Shown piece after piece: positions 11,207-23,435 of a DNA stretch of 64,000 bases. A program made the translations under genes and the position numbers. The notes beneath the pieces are model-generated. The model ran no database searches. It worked only from the letters and a program-made list of their open reading frames with translations, and was not told the origin of the DNA. Position 1 is the first letter of the stretch; each line of letters opens with the position of its first letter. The stretch is from Turnera subulata (Eukaryota > Streptophyta > Magnoliopsida > Malpighiales > Passifloraceae), in the NCBI GenBank assembly GCA_028386065.3, contig JAKUCV010007337.1:29376-93375 (forward strand), written 5' to 3'.

Positions 11207-11699
11207 CACTCTCCAATCCCACTCACTTCTTCTTCCAAGGAGTTGATCACGGATGGGGCACTTGTGTGAGCTGCAAATCATGGTTAGAAGCACATGATGC
11301 TATACATCGGTTTGTATAGGTTTGTCATAATCAAAACCTAGTTAGTGCATTTAATTATTTAATAATAGTTGACATATTAAATTGTATTTAAAGACATATT
11401 ATAATAGTATAATCAATGTCACAATTTAATCTATGCCTTATGTTAACAATCATACTTAATTAGGCCTAAGCAACTTCCTAATCATCAACCGATTCACACA
11501 TTGAATGGTAAAGTAGTTCAAAACCCAAAACCTAAAAAAATTGGCCTGTGGAGGAGGAGACGAAGGGGTCGTGAAGAGATTGGTTAGAAAAAAAATTAAA
11601 ACTATTTTTAACTCTAAGAAGAACTTTTAGAAGAATAATTTTAATTTATTTAATTAGATATCTGGATGATCGATTAGATACTTATAATAGAGATAATAG
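11207..11699. other. AT-rich spacer, nothing recognised
   Basis: The ~490 bp between the Copia B LTR and the plastid-derived segment carry no ORF of note and no recognisable repeat termini. Confidence 0.5.
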
Positions 11700-11946
11700 C
11701 ATATTGTTACAATTCGACAATATATGTCTTTTTCATTCCGTTGAAATTTGATTTTACGATGTAGAGGCTTATGACCTTCCCCTCTATGCCTTACGGTAAT
11801 GATTCCTCTAGTATTATGCCTTTTACCACAATAACACTGTCCAAAGATCAAATTCTTTGGTGCATCTTGCCCATTTGATTTCAGTTGACGATAGCAACTC
11901 CTTTGTATATGCTCGGGGTAGAACTTTTGTATAAATATATGGTCAT
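11700..11946 (-). pseudogene. rpl2: Plastid-derived rpl2 5' fragment (NUPT)
   Basis: The minus strand matches the first exon of chloroplast rpl2, which encodes ribosomal protein L2 of the plastid large subunit. The recognisable peptide is [14 protein letters not shown] followed by FQRNEKDIY, close to the plastid protein's RGIITARHRGGGHK and FRRNEKDIY. An initiator-like ATG lies at 11944-11946, and STPS follows in the first codons. Indels shift the frame after about 15 codons, and the match fades below about 11700. It is collinear with an rpl23 remnant immediately upstream, the arrangement seen in plastid genomes. It is a nonfunctional transfer of plastid DNA. Confidence 0.85.
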
Positions 11947-12100
11947 ACTATTAAGTATTTTGATTTCACTTCCTTTCATTCAAAAAGTAGAATAGAATAA
12001 TCCAATTGAAGCGTAATGATCAAACGCCTAGAATGGATTGTCTGTCCTAAAATAGGTCTCATTCTTCTAATCTTTCGAGGCCATCATGGCTATGGAGGAA
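11947..12100 (-). pseudogene. rpl23: Plastid-derived rpl23 3' fragment (NUPT)
   Basis: Read on the minus strand, segments such as AGAAGAATGAGACCTATT and TGATCATTACGCTTCAA match the 3' half of chloroplast rpl23, followed by the short rpl23-rpl2 spacer (ATCAAAATACTTAATAG). Stops are present. Together with rpl2 it is one ~400-bp plastid insertion with clear decay, so it is an old transfer. Confidence 0.8.
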
Positions 12101-14314
12101 TTCATTTTTTACACTACAATTACTGCATATTTTTTCCATATTTTTTATTATTGTATTTTTTTTGTCTTATTTTATTTTATTTTATTATAGAAGGACTTCT
12201 TTCTTGGATCATGAAAATGTTATACATTCCTCTTCTAGCCTTTGTACAGGTTGTGAAAAATACTGTGTCAATAAATAAGTACATAGATCCCTCAACTACT
12301 GTACGGCAAAAATTGAGTTGTTGTATGAATACTTTTAAAATGAACAAAAGACCTTGCTTCATGCAAGATATCATGAATTAGGATTTAGGAATGTGTATAT
12401 GTACCAATAGATTTTTCTTTCCCTCATCATGATTTTTCTTTACCCTCTCTCTTCTCAGGCCCATGAGTTTTTTTTTCAAATTTCAAACATCAAACAATCG
12501 AGATCTGAAGCATATATACTTTGGTATTTCTTTATAATTCTAGATCTGTGAAACCGTCATTGTGGGTGTGGATTTGATATAGTCAAATTTGTGTGTCTTT
12601 AGTTCCAGTTTAAAAATTTGGGTTTTAAGTTTCCTCTTTGGAGAAGAATAAAAATGTCCAAGCTCTTTGGTTGAAATCAATTTGTTTGTGTTGACGGCGA
12701 GTTGCGTCGGGAACATTAGTTGTGGTGGCGTAGGAAACAGTAGCGGCGACGGAAGTGACAACAGACACGATGAAGACGACGTTGAGAGTGAGGGTGCCGA
12801 CGAAAATGATGACCCGAGCTTTAAGAGGGTAGTGGAGCTTGGGCTTATAGAAGTAGAAACCGACAAAATGTGGTCTCTGGTGAGATTTTTAAGTGCATAT
12901 ACACTAGTGTGGAAAGGGATTTTGCCTCTGGTAAATGCAGTGCCACTCATAGCAAGCATGCACCTCCGGAGAGTGTGTATTTTATGAATTGATATCTGTT
13001 TCTATATTTTCTCTTAGCGATATCTTGGTTGGTTATATTTTTTCTGTTTTAATGTTAGGCAGTATCTATAATTTGAACATTATTTTTGAATATGGATAAG
13101 AATGGGGATTAAAGTGTTGATGCTGGGTAGTAATTCAGTTCCTAATTTACCAGTTGGTCACCAATTAGTTGGATTGTATATCTACCGCAAAATTTATATT
13201 AATATATAGTTCCATGTTTCCGACCCAAAAAAAATATCGCGAATTAGCAAAGCTGTTGACGCAAAATCCTCCTTGAAGCAAGATATTACGAATTAGCAGA
13301 CCTGTTGACGAAAACATACTCCTAGTCCTCATTAGATGTGGCATTTACTAGCTGCAATCAATCAGTCTCAACCTCGAATCTACTAATTCTCACATACTTC
13401 GTTGAGCATCATACCATCTTACACAACAAAGACCTCCGACATGTAAGGATATTTAGCCAAAAAATTCGCTTTTGAAAAAGCCACAATGCACCTTCCAGTC
13501 CACCAGCTCCTTTTCCACTTTCCTTCATAACATAACCATCCACACTATTCTTAAAGCAATGCATCAGAAGCGACTGTGTCTGCCATCTACAGGACCGGTT
13601 CCCAACTTGATTCACCCTCTCACAAACATTATGCTCCCAAAATTCCTTGCAATACCCAGCTGCACAAGTGCAACACTGCCAATGAATGCCTTATCTTCAA
13701 TGGATATGGCTAGCAACAAAGAAAGAGTAGTGGCATTTTCTACTAAAAAATAGCAGCATTACGTCTCAAATTCCTTGTCATTTGTCTCATCTTCCCTGTA
13801 AGTTTTTGTAGTGTCGTTGGGCTAAAAGCAATTTATTTAGAACAATACTATGATAAGATATATTTAGTCTCCTAGGCAATTCATCAAACATTTTGGTGAA
13901 CACCATTTAAAACCTAGATTTTGTTCAACCGAACCACATACCACCACTAGTTACCTTCTAAACACAATATCACAACATCAAAATTCAATAGTATAAGTTA
14001 TCAATTCAATGGACAAAAAAATTGGGTAATAATTAGCAAAGTTTGAATTTCTTACTGATTTTTGGGCCAAAAAGTGTGTTTATTAGAAATGTATGGAAAA
14101 TAGAGGTCACCAAAGAGAGATTACTAGAAAAAAAGAAAAGAAATCAAGAAAGTAAAATTACAAAGAGTAGGCAACAATGGAGGAGCAAAAAGCTGGATTA
14201 TCTGGATGAGAGAGGGGCGTGAGATATGTTGAGCCAATGAGAACACAAGATATAGACGAAAGAAGAAAATTGTTCACTCGACCCGTGTAAGTAGCAAATC
14301 TATTATATATAGGA
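12101..14314. other. Low-copy-looking AT-rich DNA without a recognised gene
   Basis: A T-rich stretch lies at about 12110-12190. Overlapping ORFs on both strands at 12540-12987, encoding Ser/Pro-rich or acidic peptides, show no recognisable domain. A minus-strand ORF at 13409-13615 (MNQVGNRSCRWQTQSLL start) and the opposite frame are also unidentified. A short diverged tandem repeat with GAATTAGCA cores occurs near 13235-13310. This is the only sizeable stretch that does not look like a transposon in the left half. It could hold relics of a host gene, but I cannot name one. Confidence 0.4.
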
Positions 14315-14931
14315 GGGTTAATTACATTTTGACCTTCTGAATTCTAGTTTATTTTTGACTCAACACCTGAATTTTTTTTCATCAATCGACGACCTGTATT
14401 CCAAATTTAATTTAATTAACCACCTCCAAACGGATTCCGTCTTTTGCACTAACGGAAGCAACGGATGCACGCCACATGTCTTAATCAGGGTGGATTACAT
14501 TTTGACCCATAAATTCTAGTCTATTTTTAACTCACCACCTGATTTATTTTTTCATCAATCGACCACCTGTAATCCCAATTTAAATTAACCACCTCCAAAC
14601 GGATTCCGTTAGATCAATTAATTTAAAACCTAAAATTCTTATCGTAGGTGATTAATTGAATTAAATTGGGATTACAAGTGGTTAATTAATTAAAAAAAAG
14701 TTCATGTGGTGAGTTAAAAATGGACTAGAATTCAGGGGTCAAAATGTAATTCAACCCGATTAAGACTTCTGACGTGCATCCGTCGCTTCCGTTAGTGCAA
14801 CAGATGGAATCCGTTTGGAGGTGGTTAATTGAATTAAATTGAGAATACAGGTGGTCGATTGATGAAAAAACAAGTTCAGGTGCTGAGTCAAAAATAAACT
14901 AGAATTCAGGAGGTCAAAATATAATTAACCC
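14315..14931. mobile_element. Fold-back (MITE-like) element with doubled arms
   Basis: The segment begins GGGTTAATTACATTTTGACC and ends with the near reverse complement. Each arm contains two diverged copies of an ~150-bp module (containing ATTCTAGT, CACCTG, TCAATCGAC, AACCACCTCCAAACGGATTCCGT). The order is A, B, inverted B, inverted A around a centre near 14630. No coding capacity is present. I could not read a clear TSD. Confidence 0.75.
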
Positions 14932-15434
14932 AAAATTAAAATCTAACCCATTAGGGGAAGTCAAGTCCAATTTGGACTAGGGTTAGGGTTTAGACGACCT
15001 AGGATTTTATTTTCAGTATAAATAGGATTTGTAGGGCACCAAAACGTGGCTAACAATGATGATTTGAGAAAATAAACTTATTTGCCTTTGAAAGGCTTTC
15101 TTCTTGGTTGTGAGAAGCAATCAAAACCCAAGGGATGATTCTCTTGATTTTACCTTTTGGGATTAAATTCTACTTATCAAGTTCTTGCTTGTGGCGTTTA
15201 ATTTAATTCCTTGTGTTTCTAACTTCTTTGAATTTCTTGCTGATTAGGGTTCTAAGAAGTTGGAGCACTAAAACCTATCTTGTATGTTAAAGCTTTCTTG
15301 TTTCTTTCATGCTAATTTGGGAGGAATAAGGGGTGGAGATTCATAAAGTTTGATTGCGATTGAAGGTCGGGACAACAGTATAAAACAGTGGAAATTTTAG
15401 TGCTGTTTCTAGAGTTTCTGCTATATTAAAAAGT
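14932..15434 (+). other. LTR-like remnant with TATA box
   Basis: A TATAAATA at 15018-15025 is followed by T-rich and pyrimidine-rich sequence resembling an R/U5 region. No termini, PBS or coding sequence can be assigned, so the family is unknown. Confidence 0.35.
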
Positions 15435-16554
15435 TTAGAGGAGTAATAATCAAGAAAAGGGGTATATTTTGGTCTAGAAATCATTAATTCCCTCGTGGAA
15501 ATCAAGCTGGGTCGGAATTAATGAGAATCGGGGCTAAAAAAAATGCAAGAACCATAACTGGAAAAGGCACCGGGCGGCCAAGCACACATGACCGCCAGCA
15601 CCTGGCAGCCATCTCGTGATGACCGCAAGGCAGGTGGAGGCCATGTGTGCCAGATACGCAAAAAAATTCTAGAATTTTGCTCATTAATTCAATCCTACGT
15701 GTTTGTGCCGGATTTTTAGCAAGAATCCCGTCCATTATGAGGTCCATGACCTCTATACTCCCAAAACTCTATAAATAGAGCCCCTCTTCACAAACTCTAA
15801 AGAGCATACACACTATAAGCTTGAATGCTTGGAGAAACCCTACTTGTCCAAGCCTAGAAACACTTTTTAGGGTTGTTATTCTGCCATAATTTCGTGGAGA
15901 GGAGTATCAAGATGGAGTCAACAAGAGGAGATCAAAGGGAGATCAAGATAGAGCTTAGAGGAGGCAAAGTTGTAGGTGGAGAAAACCCAAAGCTAGGAGT
16001 TAGAGGAGGGCTACAATAGGTAATCTAGATCCCATTTATTTTCTGATTGTTGATAATTTGTTAATGAGATGTTGCTGCTGATGACGATGTGATTGTTGTG
16101 ATGCCATGGTAAGAAATACGTGAGCTTTGAACCCGGTCGCTGGGGTACGTAGGTGGTTTCTAGTAGTGGAGACTCAAGCTCAATTGTTTTTATTTTTCTT
16201 TTTGTTTCACATTTATTTTTATGTTATTTTGTTGCTGTGATTTGTCTCCACACACACGCTCACACTCACAAGGCATAAAAAAAGGTTCAATTATTACACA
16301 CGATTTTACCCCAACATGGGTCGATACCTAACACCATCCCATCCGCGACGAACCTCAAAATCCAATAATTTCTGGTTCACTAAAGATTAGTCCCTTCTGT
16401 TATTGCCTAAGATATGTTTCCTAAAAAGGAATATGATTTTTTCTTGATTTTGTTTCAAAATAAAATCAAGATGGCGACTCCCGTTGATTGTTATTTGAGA
16501 AGAAGAAAGAATAAGGTGAGGCGGTCAAGAAAACTTTTGGCCCGGATTCTCACA
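15435..16554 (+). mobile_element. Tat/Ogre-like gypsy LTR, copy 1 (5'-truncated)
   Basis: The right half matches the LTR at 28228-29821, including AACCCGGTCGC-GGGGTACGTAGGTGG, the CCTAACACC-TCCCATCC signature and GGCGACTCC. TATAAATA lies at 15770-15777. It ends GATTCTCACA at 16554 without a PBS, so it is a solo or 3' LTR. A GGTCAT/TGACCGCC-rich block occurs at 15565-15650. Confidence 0.75.
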
Positions 16555-17431
16555 CCTACTATGTCTCATGTTGTATGAGAACATGTATCCTTTCTCTTCC
16601 CCTTATGTTCCTAAATCTTACTCTAAAGGAAAGGCTCCTATGCCACAATGATCTTTGTTGAAGAAGTCCTCAATTCAGTCTTTGTCTATTAAAGAAGCTG
16701 CATCCTTTTGTGTCTGTTGTAGGATCTACTTAAGTGCAGGATCGGATTTCTAGACAAACAAATTTTGAACATCAACATTCTTTTTAAGTGGTCTTTATGT
16801 CTAAGGATGCCTTGTTTGTCATAGGGAAAGGTCACAATGGTAGTTTCTCTCATGTTTCTATTCCAAAGGACCCTCCTATTCCTAATGTTACCCCTCTTAA
16901 GCCTCCTAATGGAGGTGGTACTAACTTTCTCGGGGCTATGGTGAATCAGGCTTGCACAGATGTGGTGATGGGTTTGAATCAACGAAATGATGCTGAGGTC
17001 TAGAATCTTAAAGGTTCCCATGATTGTGATGCCTTTGATTGTCTAGAGACATCACTTCCTATGTCTCAATAAGCATGTGCTCCATATGGAGTTCGATGCA
17101 GCTTTTTCTTAATTTTTTTAATGCAAACTCTATTGTGGTGCTTCAAGTGCCCATATTAAAAAAGCAATTTCAGATATGGTGCACCATGTTCAAATGTCGA
17201 TTGCCGCTGAACTAAGGGTAAGTGGTGATAGGGCACAAGCCATTATTGCATCTTGGGGCTTTACTCAGAGTTTAAAACTCGGTTGGATATTGTGGGTTTC
17301 TCGGGTGCTTTATGGATTATTGTGGGTTTTTGTCCATTTGCAAGTTACTTCTTCTTCCAAGGGTAGTTGGCTCTATACTATTGTTTATGTGAACCCGGAT
17401 ATACAAATTAAGCAAGGTTTTTTTACTGATA
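16555..17431 (+). pseudogene. LINE (L1-type) ORF2 endonuclease fragment
   Basis: Across frames broken by stops, the plus strand reads like the start of a plant LINE ORF2. RVSGDRAQAIIASWGF (about 17210-17260) matches the conserved ETRVSG..A stretch after the catalytic Glu of the apurinic-like endonuclease. LLWVFVHLQV and VYVNP (about 17310-17395) correspond to the following strand region (GGIWLLW and YASP in intact elements). The catalytic Glu region reads AAELRVSG and the domain is heavily decayed. The reverse transcriptase is absent. It is sandwiched between two Tat-like LTRs in opposite orientation. The upstream 16555-17130 part is probably the same element but I cannot assign its domains. 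Confidence 0.6.
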
Positions 17432-18797
17432 TGTGCGAGGACCTGACCCAGGATTAATTGGGCCTCCTCACCTGTTCCTTTATACCTTCTTCTTAACCAT
17501 CATCCAACATCTTTGGAGTCGCCACCCGAATTTTGTTATAGGGAAAAATTCGGGAAAAACTATTATCAAGCAACAATGACTTCGTTTAAGGCAACCGAGT
17601 AGCGAACCAAAGATGCTGAACCCGGGGGTTCGTCATAGGTGGAACGGTGTTAGGCACCCACCGGTGTTGGGGCGAAGCTTTGTGCAATTGAAGAATAATT
17701 GTATGCCTTGTGAAAGTGTGTGTTGTGTGGAAACAAGTCACATAAAACAAATAAAATTAAACTGAATTAAAAAGAAAAATAAAAATAATTGGGCTTGAGT
17801 TTCCACCACTAGAAACCACCTACATACCCCAGCGACCGGGTTCAAAGCCCACATAGTTCTTATCATGGCATCACCACAACACTTACATCATCATCAGTAA
17901 AAAATAGACAAAAGGGTTTTAGGATTACCTCTTGCAGTCCTCCTCTAGCTCCTTGGTTTGGGTTGTATTCTCCACCCATCTTCTTTCCACTCCTTAGCTC
18001 AATCGTTGATCTCCTTTTGGTCTACTCTTGCTGCCTTTTCCTTGATGTTTCTCACAAAATTCCTCCAGAGTTTCTGAATAAAACTATTTCTAGGCTTGGA
18101 GAAGTAGAGTTTCTCTAAGCACTAAAGCTTATAGGGGGTATGTGTGAAAGAGATTGTGTCCCTTTTGGATGTGAATGAGAGGTCCTATTTATAGAGTTCT
18201 AGGGAGTGTAGGGGTCGTGGACCTCTGAATGATCAAGATCATGGCCAGAAATCTGGGCTAAATCTATGTAGAATCAAATTAGGAACACAATCGGGAGAAA
18301 ATCACATTTATGGGGCATGCATGACCGCCCATACCTGGCAGTCATCCCGAGATTGCCGCTCGGCCTCCTAAGTTTCATGCGTTCTTTCTTTTTTTATCCC
18401 AATCCCCCTAATTCCACCCTGATTTGATCTAACTGTGTAATTAACCCTAATCAACCCAGAATATCCTCTTTTCTTGATTACCACTCCTCCTAAACCATCC
18501 ATGACTGATTGATACACATTAAACCCCTCATTTTGTTCAAAATCATACCAAAAATACATTTATCCTTAAAGAATAATTTAATTTTGATTTTCGTGGAAAA
18601 TCAGAGTTAAGATTAGTCTGCAAGGAATGTGTTTATGGGCCAAAGAATCCTAGAGAATCCATATTTCATTAACCTAGGCCTCTAAATTCATTTCTAACCC
18701 AAAAATAAATCATCTCAATATAATTGAGTTGAAATAAATAAGAAAGCCCAAACAAATAAAATAAAACATATTTTAATAAATCAAACCATGGTATATA
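17432..18797 (-). mobile_element. Tat/Ogre-like gypsy LTR, copy 2, promoter and U5 part
   Basis: The minus strand carries the same LTR as 28228-29821. It has a TATA box (CTATAAATAG read on minus, 18185-18196), the CGAACCCCCGGGTTC region, GGGTGCCTAACACCGTTCC and TTTGGAGTCGCC read on plus, and it ends TCGCACA at 17432. No PBS follows. The LTR is split at 18797 by an 8-kb chromovirus-like insertion. Its missing start lies at 26801-27008. Confidence 0.8.
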
Positions 18798-20035
18798 TGT
18801 AACAGCCCGGGTAAAAATTTTAGATTTTTACCGGGACTGTAAAAATCTTTTTACCGTGATTTACTGTTGAATTAATCTTGGGTAATTAATTCAAGGTAAA
18901 TCGGGAGTTGTTTTTCGAAACCGAGAGTTTTCCCGCGCTCGTGATTTTTTTCCGTGGATTTTTCGGGCCTAAGTTGGTATCTTTCGGGTCCCGGAATTTT
19001 CGGAAAAAATCACACCGGAAGGTAACTTAGTGGGTGTATCAGTTATTTTCTGGTCTGTTTTGGACACGGCCCTGCAAGTGGAGCCGCCACTTACCTGTGC
19101 TGCTTGTGATGGCTCCCTCCTATTAAGCCTGTGAGTGGCTTGTGATGCCCGTGTACCTCGTCCTTTTCCTGCTTGATGAAGCCTTTCCCCTGCACCACCA
19201 TTATTTCTTCTTCCTGCCTATTCTTCGTCTGCATGAAGCCAAATCTGTAAAAAAAAAAAAGAGAGAAACAAATAGGAGTGAAACCAGAAAAAAGAGAGAA
19301 AAGAGTGAAAGAAAAAAAAGAGATGAAAAAAAAAATAAACACACAACAACACCAACCCGTGACCACCACCGCAGCACCTTCACCAACTGCCACCCGCCCG
19401 TGCCTTCCTCTCTTCCTTCTTCTTCTCCTTGCGCCGCCGGTGCCGACCTCTCCCCGCTGCAGCCCACGACCCAAGTCGCAGCGGAGCCGTCCTCCTGTGT
19501 CGCCTGCCTCGCCGTTCGCTGCAGCTAGCAACGCCGTCGCCGTCATGCCCTCCCCACACGAAGCAACTGCAGATCCACCACTCGACGCGCCGTTGCCATT
19601 TGTCGCCGCCTGTGCTTCCGTTCGCCTTCCCCGCTGCATCGCACCACCGTCCGCGGCCAACTGCCAGCAGCCGTCCTCGCCTCGCAGCTGCTGCGCCCGA
19701 GCCCAGCACCGTCGAGTCTGGTGAGGAGCGGGTTGGACGACCCGGGTAGCTACCCAGATCCGCGTGGCGCTGACCCGATCATGTTTGGGTATGGGCTGGT
19801 GGGCTGTGGTCTGATGGGTAGTGGGCTTGGAGTAGGACTTTGTGGGTTGGTTGTTTGGATTGGACTTGGACTGGGCATGGACTCACTGTTCATGGCCCAG
19901 TCCAGTAAAAAAAATAACAATAATATATATATTTATTTATTTACTGGAATAAAATTAGTTTTGGAAAAAAAAGATATATATTATTTTGAGGAAGATAAAA
20001 AAGGGGTTTTAATTATTGTGTTTTGGAGTATATAC

Positions 20036-20087
<52 letters not shown>

Positions 20088-21624
20088 ACTATGTTTTGTT
20101 TGAAAATTAATATTATGTTTATTTGGGAAAGATATACGTTATGAAAATATTTTCTGAAATATTATATAAATATATTATTTATTTTCCATTAGAAAATTGT
20201 GTTATGGTAAATAAATTTTATGAAATGTTTTGTAAAATACTATATATGATATAATTTTTAGGAAAATTATATTGTTATCATTTTGGGAAATGAAGTATAA
20301 TTACTCTAAAAAATATATATATTTAAAGGAGAGTTTTAATTAAAGTATGGTACCGAAATTATATTCGGATATACGTACGGTATAATATTTTCGGTAAATG
20401 GAAATAATAAAAGATAAGTAATCGGGATGGGCATATTTTGCAGTTTGGGCATCATAATATACCGATTATGTGCATTTATGTGTATATGTTGTTTTGTTGG
20501 ATAGGTTTGGATATCGGGCAGTTTCCCGAGGAGCCGGCGTCGGACCGGTCATTGTCTCCGGAGTTGAGTAATCGGCCAAGGTGAGGATGGATTTGCTTCA
20601 ATATGTGCCTGTATTACTCGGTATATTGTGTTTGATGATTATTGCATTGTTGAGTATTGTGTTTGCCTTGATTGTTGTCGGGATGTTTATCCCAGTATTC
20701 GATTGGTTTTTGGATGTTTTTCTTGAGTCTTTTTGGTACAACGGATAATGGAATAGATAATAAATTGTGATAAGGATGTCGATCCTTGATTTTGGATAGG
20801 GATGTCTATCCCAGTATTTTGGTTAGGGATGTTGATCCCTGAGTTTGGTTTTTGATGACGATAATATAATTGTCACGTGGTAAGTAGTGTTACGACTCGA
20901 TGGTTTAAGACTGTTTCGTGGTGGCCTTGACCTGGGTTCTTGTGATAAGCATGTCTATGCTTAGGATGTCTATCCCGTGATTATTTTTGGGATGTCTATC
21001 CCTGGGTTCGTATTTTTGGGATGTCGATCCCTGGGTTCTCTGGATTTGGTCTGGCACCCGGAATATGTTGATAACCAGGTCTGACCCCTAGCTTATCCGT
21101 GACGGGGCCCGGAAAGATAAAATTGGAAAATTTGATTTTATTTGAGTTTTTTGGTCTTGGACCGGTTTTAGGTCTTGTCTTTCGGTTTGGTGTATTTTGG
21201 CGGTTTTTGTCTGTTTTTTACCTTGAGTAATTTTAGCGTGCATATTGATTGTCTTTCCTTCGTCGGTGAGCACTTCGGACTCACCCCTCACCTGCGGGCT
21301 TTCATCCCGTAGGATGAGTTATTTGTGGTACAGGTTTGGTGCATTCCAGACAGGCTGCGGCGTTATCCCTTGGACAGGGCTCGGATCCATAGTTTGCATC
21401 AGTGTCGCATACAGTGTTTTGTGAGTTATTAAGTCTTCCGTTGTGCATTTTTTTGATATTATTGGGCCATTGGGCCGGTTTTGTTATTTATAATGTCTCC
21501 TATTTTGGGTTGTTGGGCCTGAGTTTCTGTTGTACACACTATGTGCTGGGCTTGATTTTGGTTGGGTTGTCACAGTTCCGGCACGTGTTTACTGTGTACG
21601 GTAAATACGGGTCGGGGCGTTTCA
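18798..21624 (+). mobile_element. 5' LTR of chromovirus-like element T3
   Basis: Starts TGTAACAGCCCGGG and ends GGGGCGTTTCA. It is about 2.83 kb long and very similar to the copy at 23999-26800. A GC-rich stretch (19330-19720) opens many overlapping spurious frames on both strands but shows no domain. An AT dinucleotide run lies at 20038-20083. TSD ATATA flanks the whole element (18793-18797 and 26801-26805). Confidence 0.9.
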
Positions 21625-21895
21625 TTTTGGTAGCGGAGCGGGCGTTAGGTCTTGTTGGGCAGTCCTTGTGTGTTTGTTGTCCTTGTTTGCATAGTTTGCT
21701 CCATTGTTTATTATTTTATACCATTTTAGTTAGTGCATTGTGGATCCAGTCAAGGGATGCCAGCTGTCGTAGAACATACACATAAAAGGTGATGATGCCA
21801 TAAATAAGCGAAAATATAAATATTATTAACATTGCTAATATTAATATTACAAATAGAAATATTACATTGATATTTTATAAAAATAGAAAATACAT

Positions 21896-22574
21896 TTATC
21901 TTCTCAGAACGACGTTGACCCTGAAGCTGTTGGGGTCGTTGTTGATGTTGACTTGGATGCTGTCGCTCCACGAGAACCACATGCCGCCCCTGTTGTCCTG
22001 GCCAGGAAGCTCGAACCGGTTTGCTTGAGGGAACCAGAGTGGGATGAGACTGTGATCGTCTTGAGGCTGCCACTGGGTCTCCGTGAGAAGGACCATGTTT
22101 GGCTTGTATTGGTTCTTCAGGTCCCTCAGAGTACGCGAGAACTCCTGGGCCTAGCGACTCCTCTGCAGTTCCACACCAGTAGTCGGGCCTTGGGCCAAGT
22201 TACGGGCAGACGAGTTACTCTTGGCATGCTTTGGGCCGTCATCGAAAGCTGGTAGTAGGTGCCTTGCTCCAGGGTATGGCAAGTGGACTCTAGGTTGAAC
22301 TCCTGAAGTCTTTCGGAGATGAAGAACATGATGGAGTTTGTCGAGCCGTAGTGGGAGGTCCTCAGAGTGCCATGGTCCTCCAGGAAGAACGTCTCTTCCA
22401 TGGGAGTGATGAAGAATCTGGACGAGTAGAGTTCATCGACGAAGACCAGACGTGGCATCCTGCCGAGCTCATTCGATAGCTCTTTTGGACGCTCGTTGAC
22501 CATGCTGTAGGCCAGTCGGTTTCTTCTGCCTAGATTGGCACCTTCGACGAAGAAGAAGGATGAGGGAGCAGGCA
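21896..22574 (-). pseudogene. Antisense ORF with endonuclease/exonuclease/phosphatase-like domain
   Basis: Reading antisense to element T3 from MPAPSSFFFVEG (ATG at 22572-22574, though the frame is open to 22728), about 130 residues show no known domain. They are followed by LLVWNCRGVARP, matching the N-terminus of EEP/LINE-type endonucleases. A frameshift near 22126 moves to a frame with NMVLLTETQ (the expected catalytic Glu region) and GGMWFSWSD (the strand found as GGxWLxW in LINE endonucleases). The frame stops at 21896, about halfway through an EEP domain, so no complete nuclease is encoded. It could be a domain captured by the retrotransposon or an antisense LINE insertion. The unusual N-terminal extension argues somewhat against the latter. 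Confidence 0.5.
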
Positions 22575-22890
22575 TGTTGTCTCGACGTGTGGTGTTTTGT
22601 TTATTGAACGTTGTGGTTTTGGTTGCCTGGATGTTTTGTTTGCTTTGAAATCCTTTTGATGATTTACACCTCACCGCTCTGTCATTTATAATCTTAAGGG
22701 GAGCGTGATTACTGTTTTTGATTTTCAAGATTTTGCTTTTTGCAAATTTTGCCGTTGCCTCATTTATTGCTTTGTTACTTTATACGTTTTTCGGGCTACA
22801 ATGCCAGAGTTTTTCAGCTTTTTCCATCTCGCGATTTTCTTTCGCCCTGGCTACTTTGTCCTTTCTTTTTATAGTTTTTCATTATTTTCT

Positions 22891-23208
22891 TCATCTTTTA
22901 TCACATGCATCCGTGACCGTTGAGGCTAGACTGATGGGACCATACCTCGAGTAGAGTGCATGTGCGACAAGCTTACACCTGTTCGGACATCGTGGAGGGA
23001 AACAAGACTTGACAGACGTTTTTGGCTCATGCGAAATTTGTGAACAAGTGGGTAACGTTCCTTTCGTGGGACACAGGACGCTCTCGTGATCGTCACCGTG
23101 CGAGTTAACGGATGTTTTTTCCACGAGGGAATCGACGTCACCGTTAGTTGTGTGTGTTACGTTTCTTGGGTTCGAGGAATTTTTCCGTCCGATACGAGCA
23201 CCGATCAT
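22891..23208 (-). other. Antisense hypothetical ORF in element T3
   Basis: A 105-codon antisense frame (MIGARIGRKNSSNPRN start) lies between two other antisense ORFs. It has several Cys residues (CFPPRCPNRCK) but I recognise no domain. It may be an exon or just an open frame. Confidence 0.3.
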
Positions 23209-23435
23209 GAAAACGTGTTTTGTTTTAACTTCTTTATATTTTGGTTTTGTTAAACGAGATTTAATTTTTAATTTATTTATATTTGATTTTATATTCTTAT
23301 TATTGATTTTTGTTTTGTTTTGAGATGTTTTATTTTTCTGTTTAACATAAGACTTTGTAACATAAAAATTTTGATTTAAAAAGAAAATTTATTTTATTTA
23401 TTTTATAATAGTTTTACAACAGGAGAAGAAGTACT

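Noticed and set aside
12540..12987. Possible short host gene (acidic peptide on plus, Ser-rich on minus)
   Set aside because: Both strands are open and no domain, splice pattern or start context could be supported. It is left as unidentified sequence.
13409..13753. Possible PPR-like or other gene fragment
   Set aside because: Peptides from either strand do not show a repeated or conserved motif that I can recognise.
19091..19749. Many overlapping long ORFs on both strands in the T3 5' LTR (and the same at 24291-25209)
   Set aside because: They follow from high GC content and low stop frequency. No domain is seen, frames overlap on both strands, and both LTR copies show them equally.
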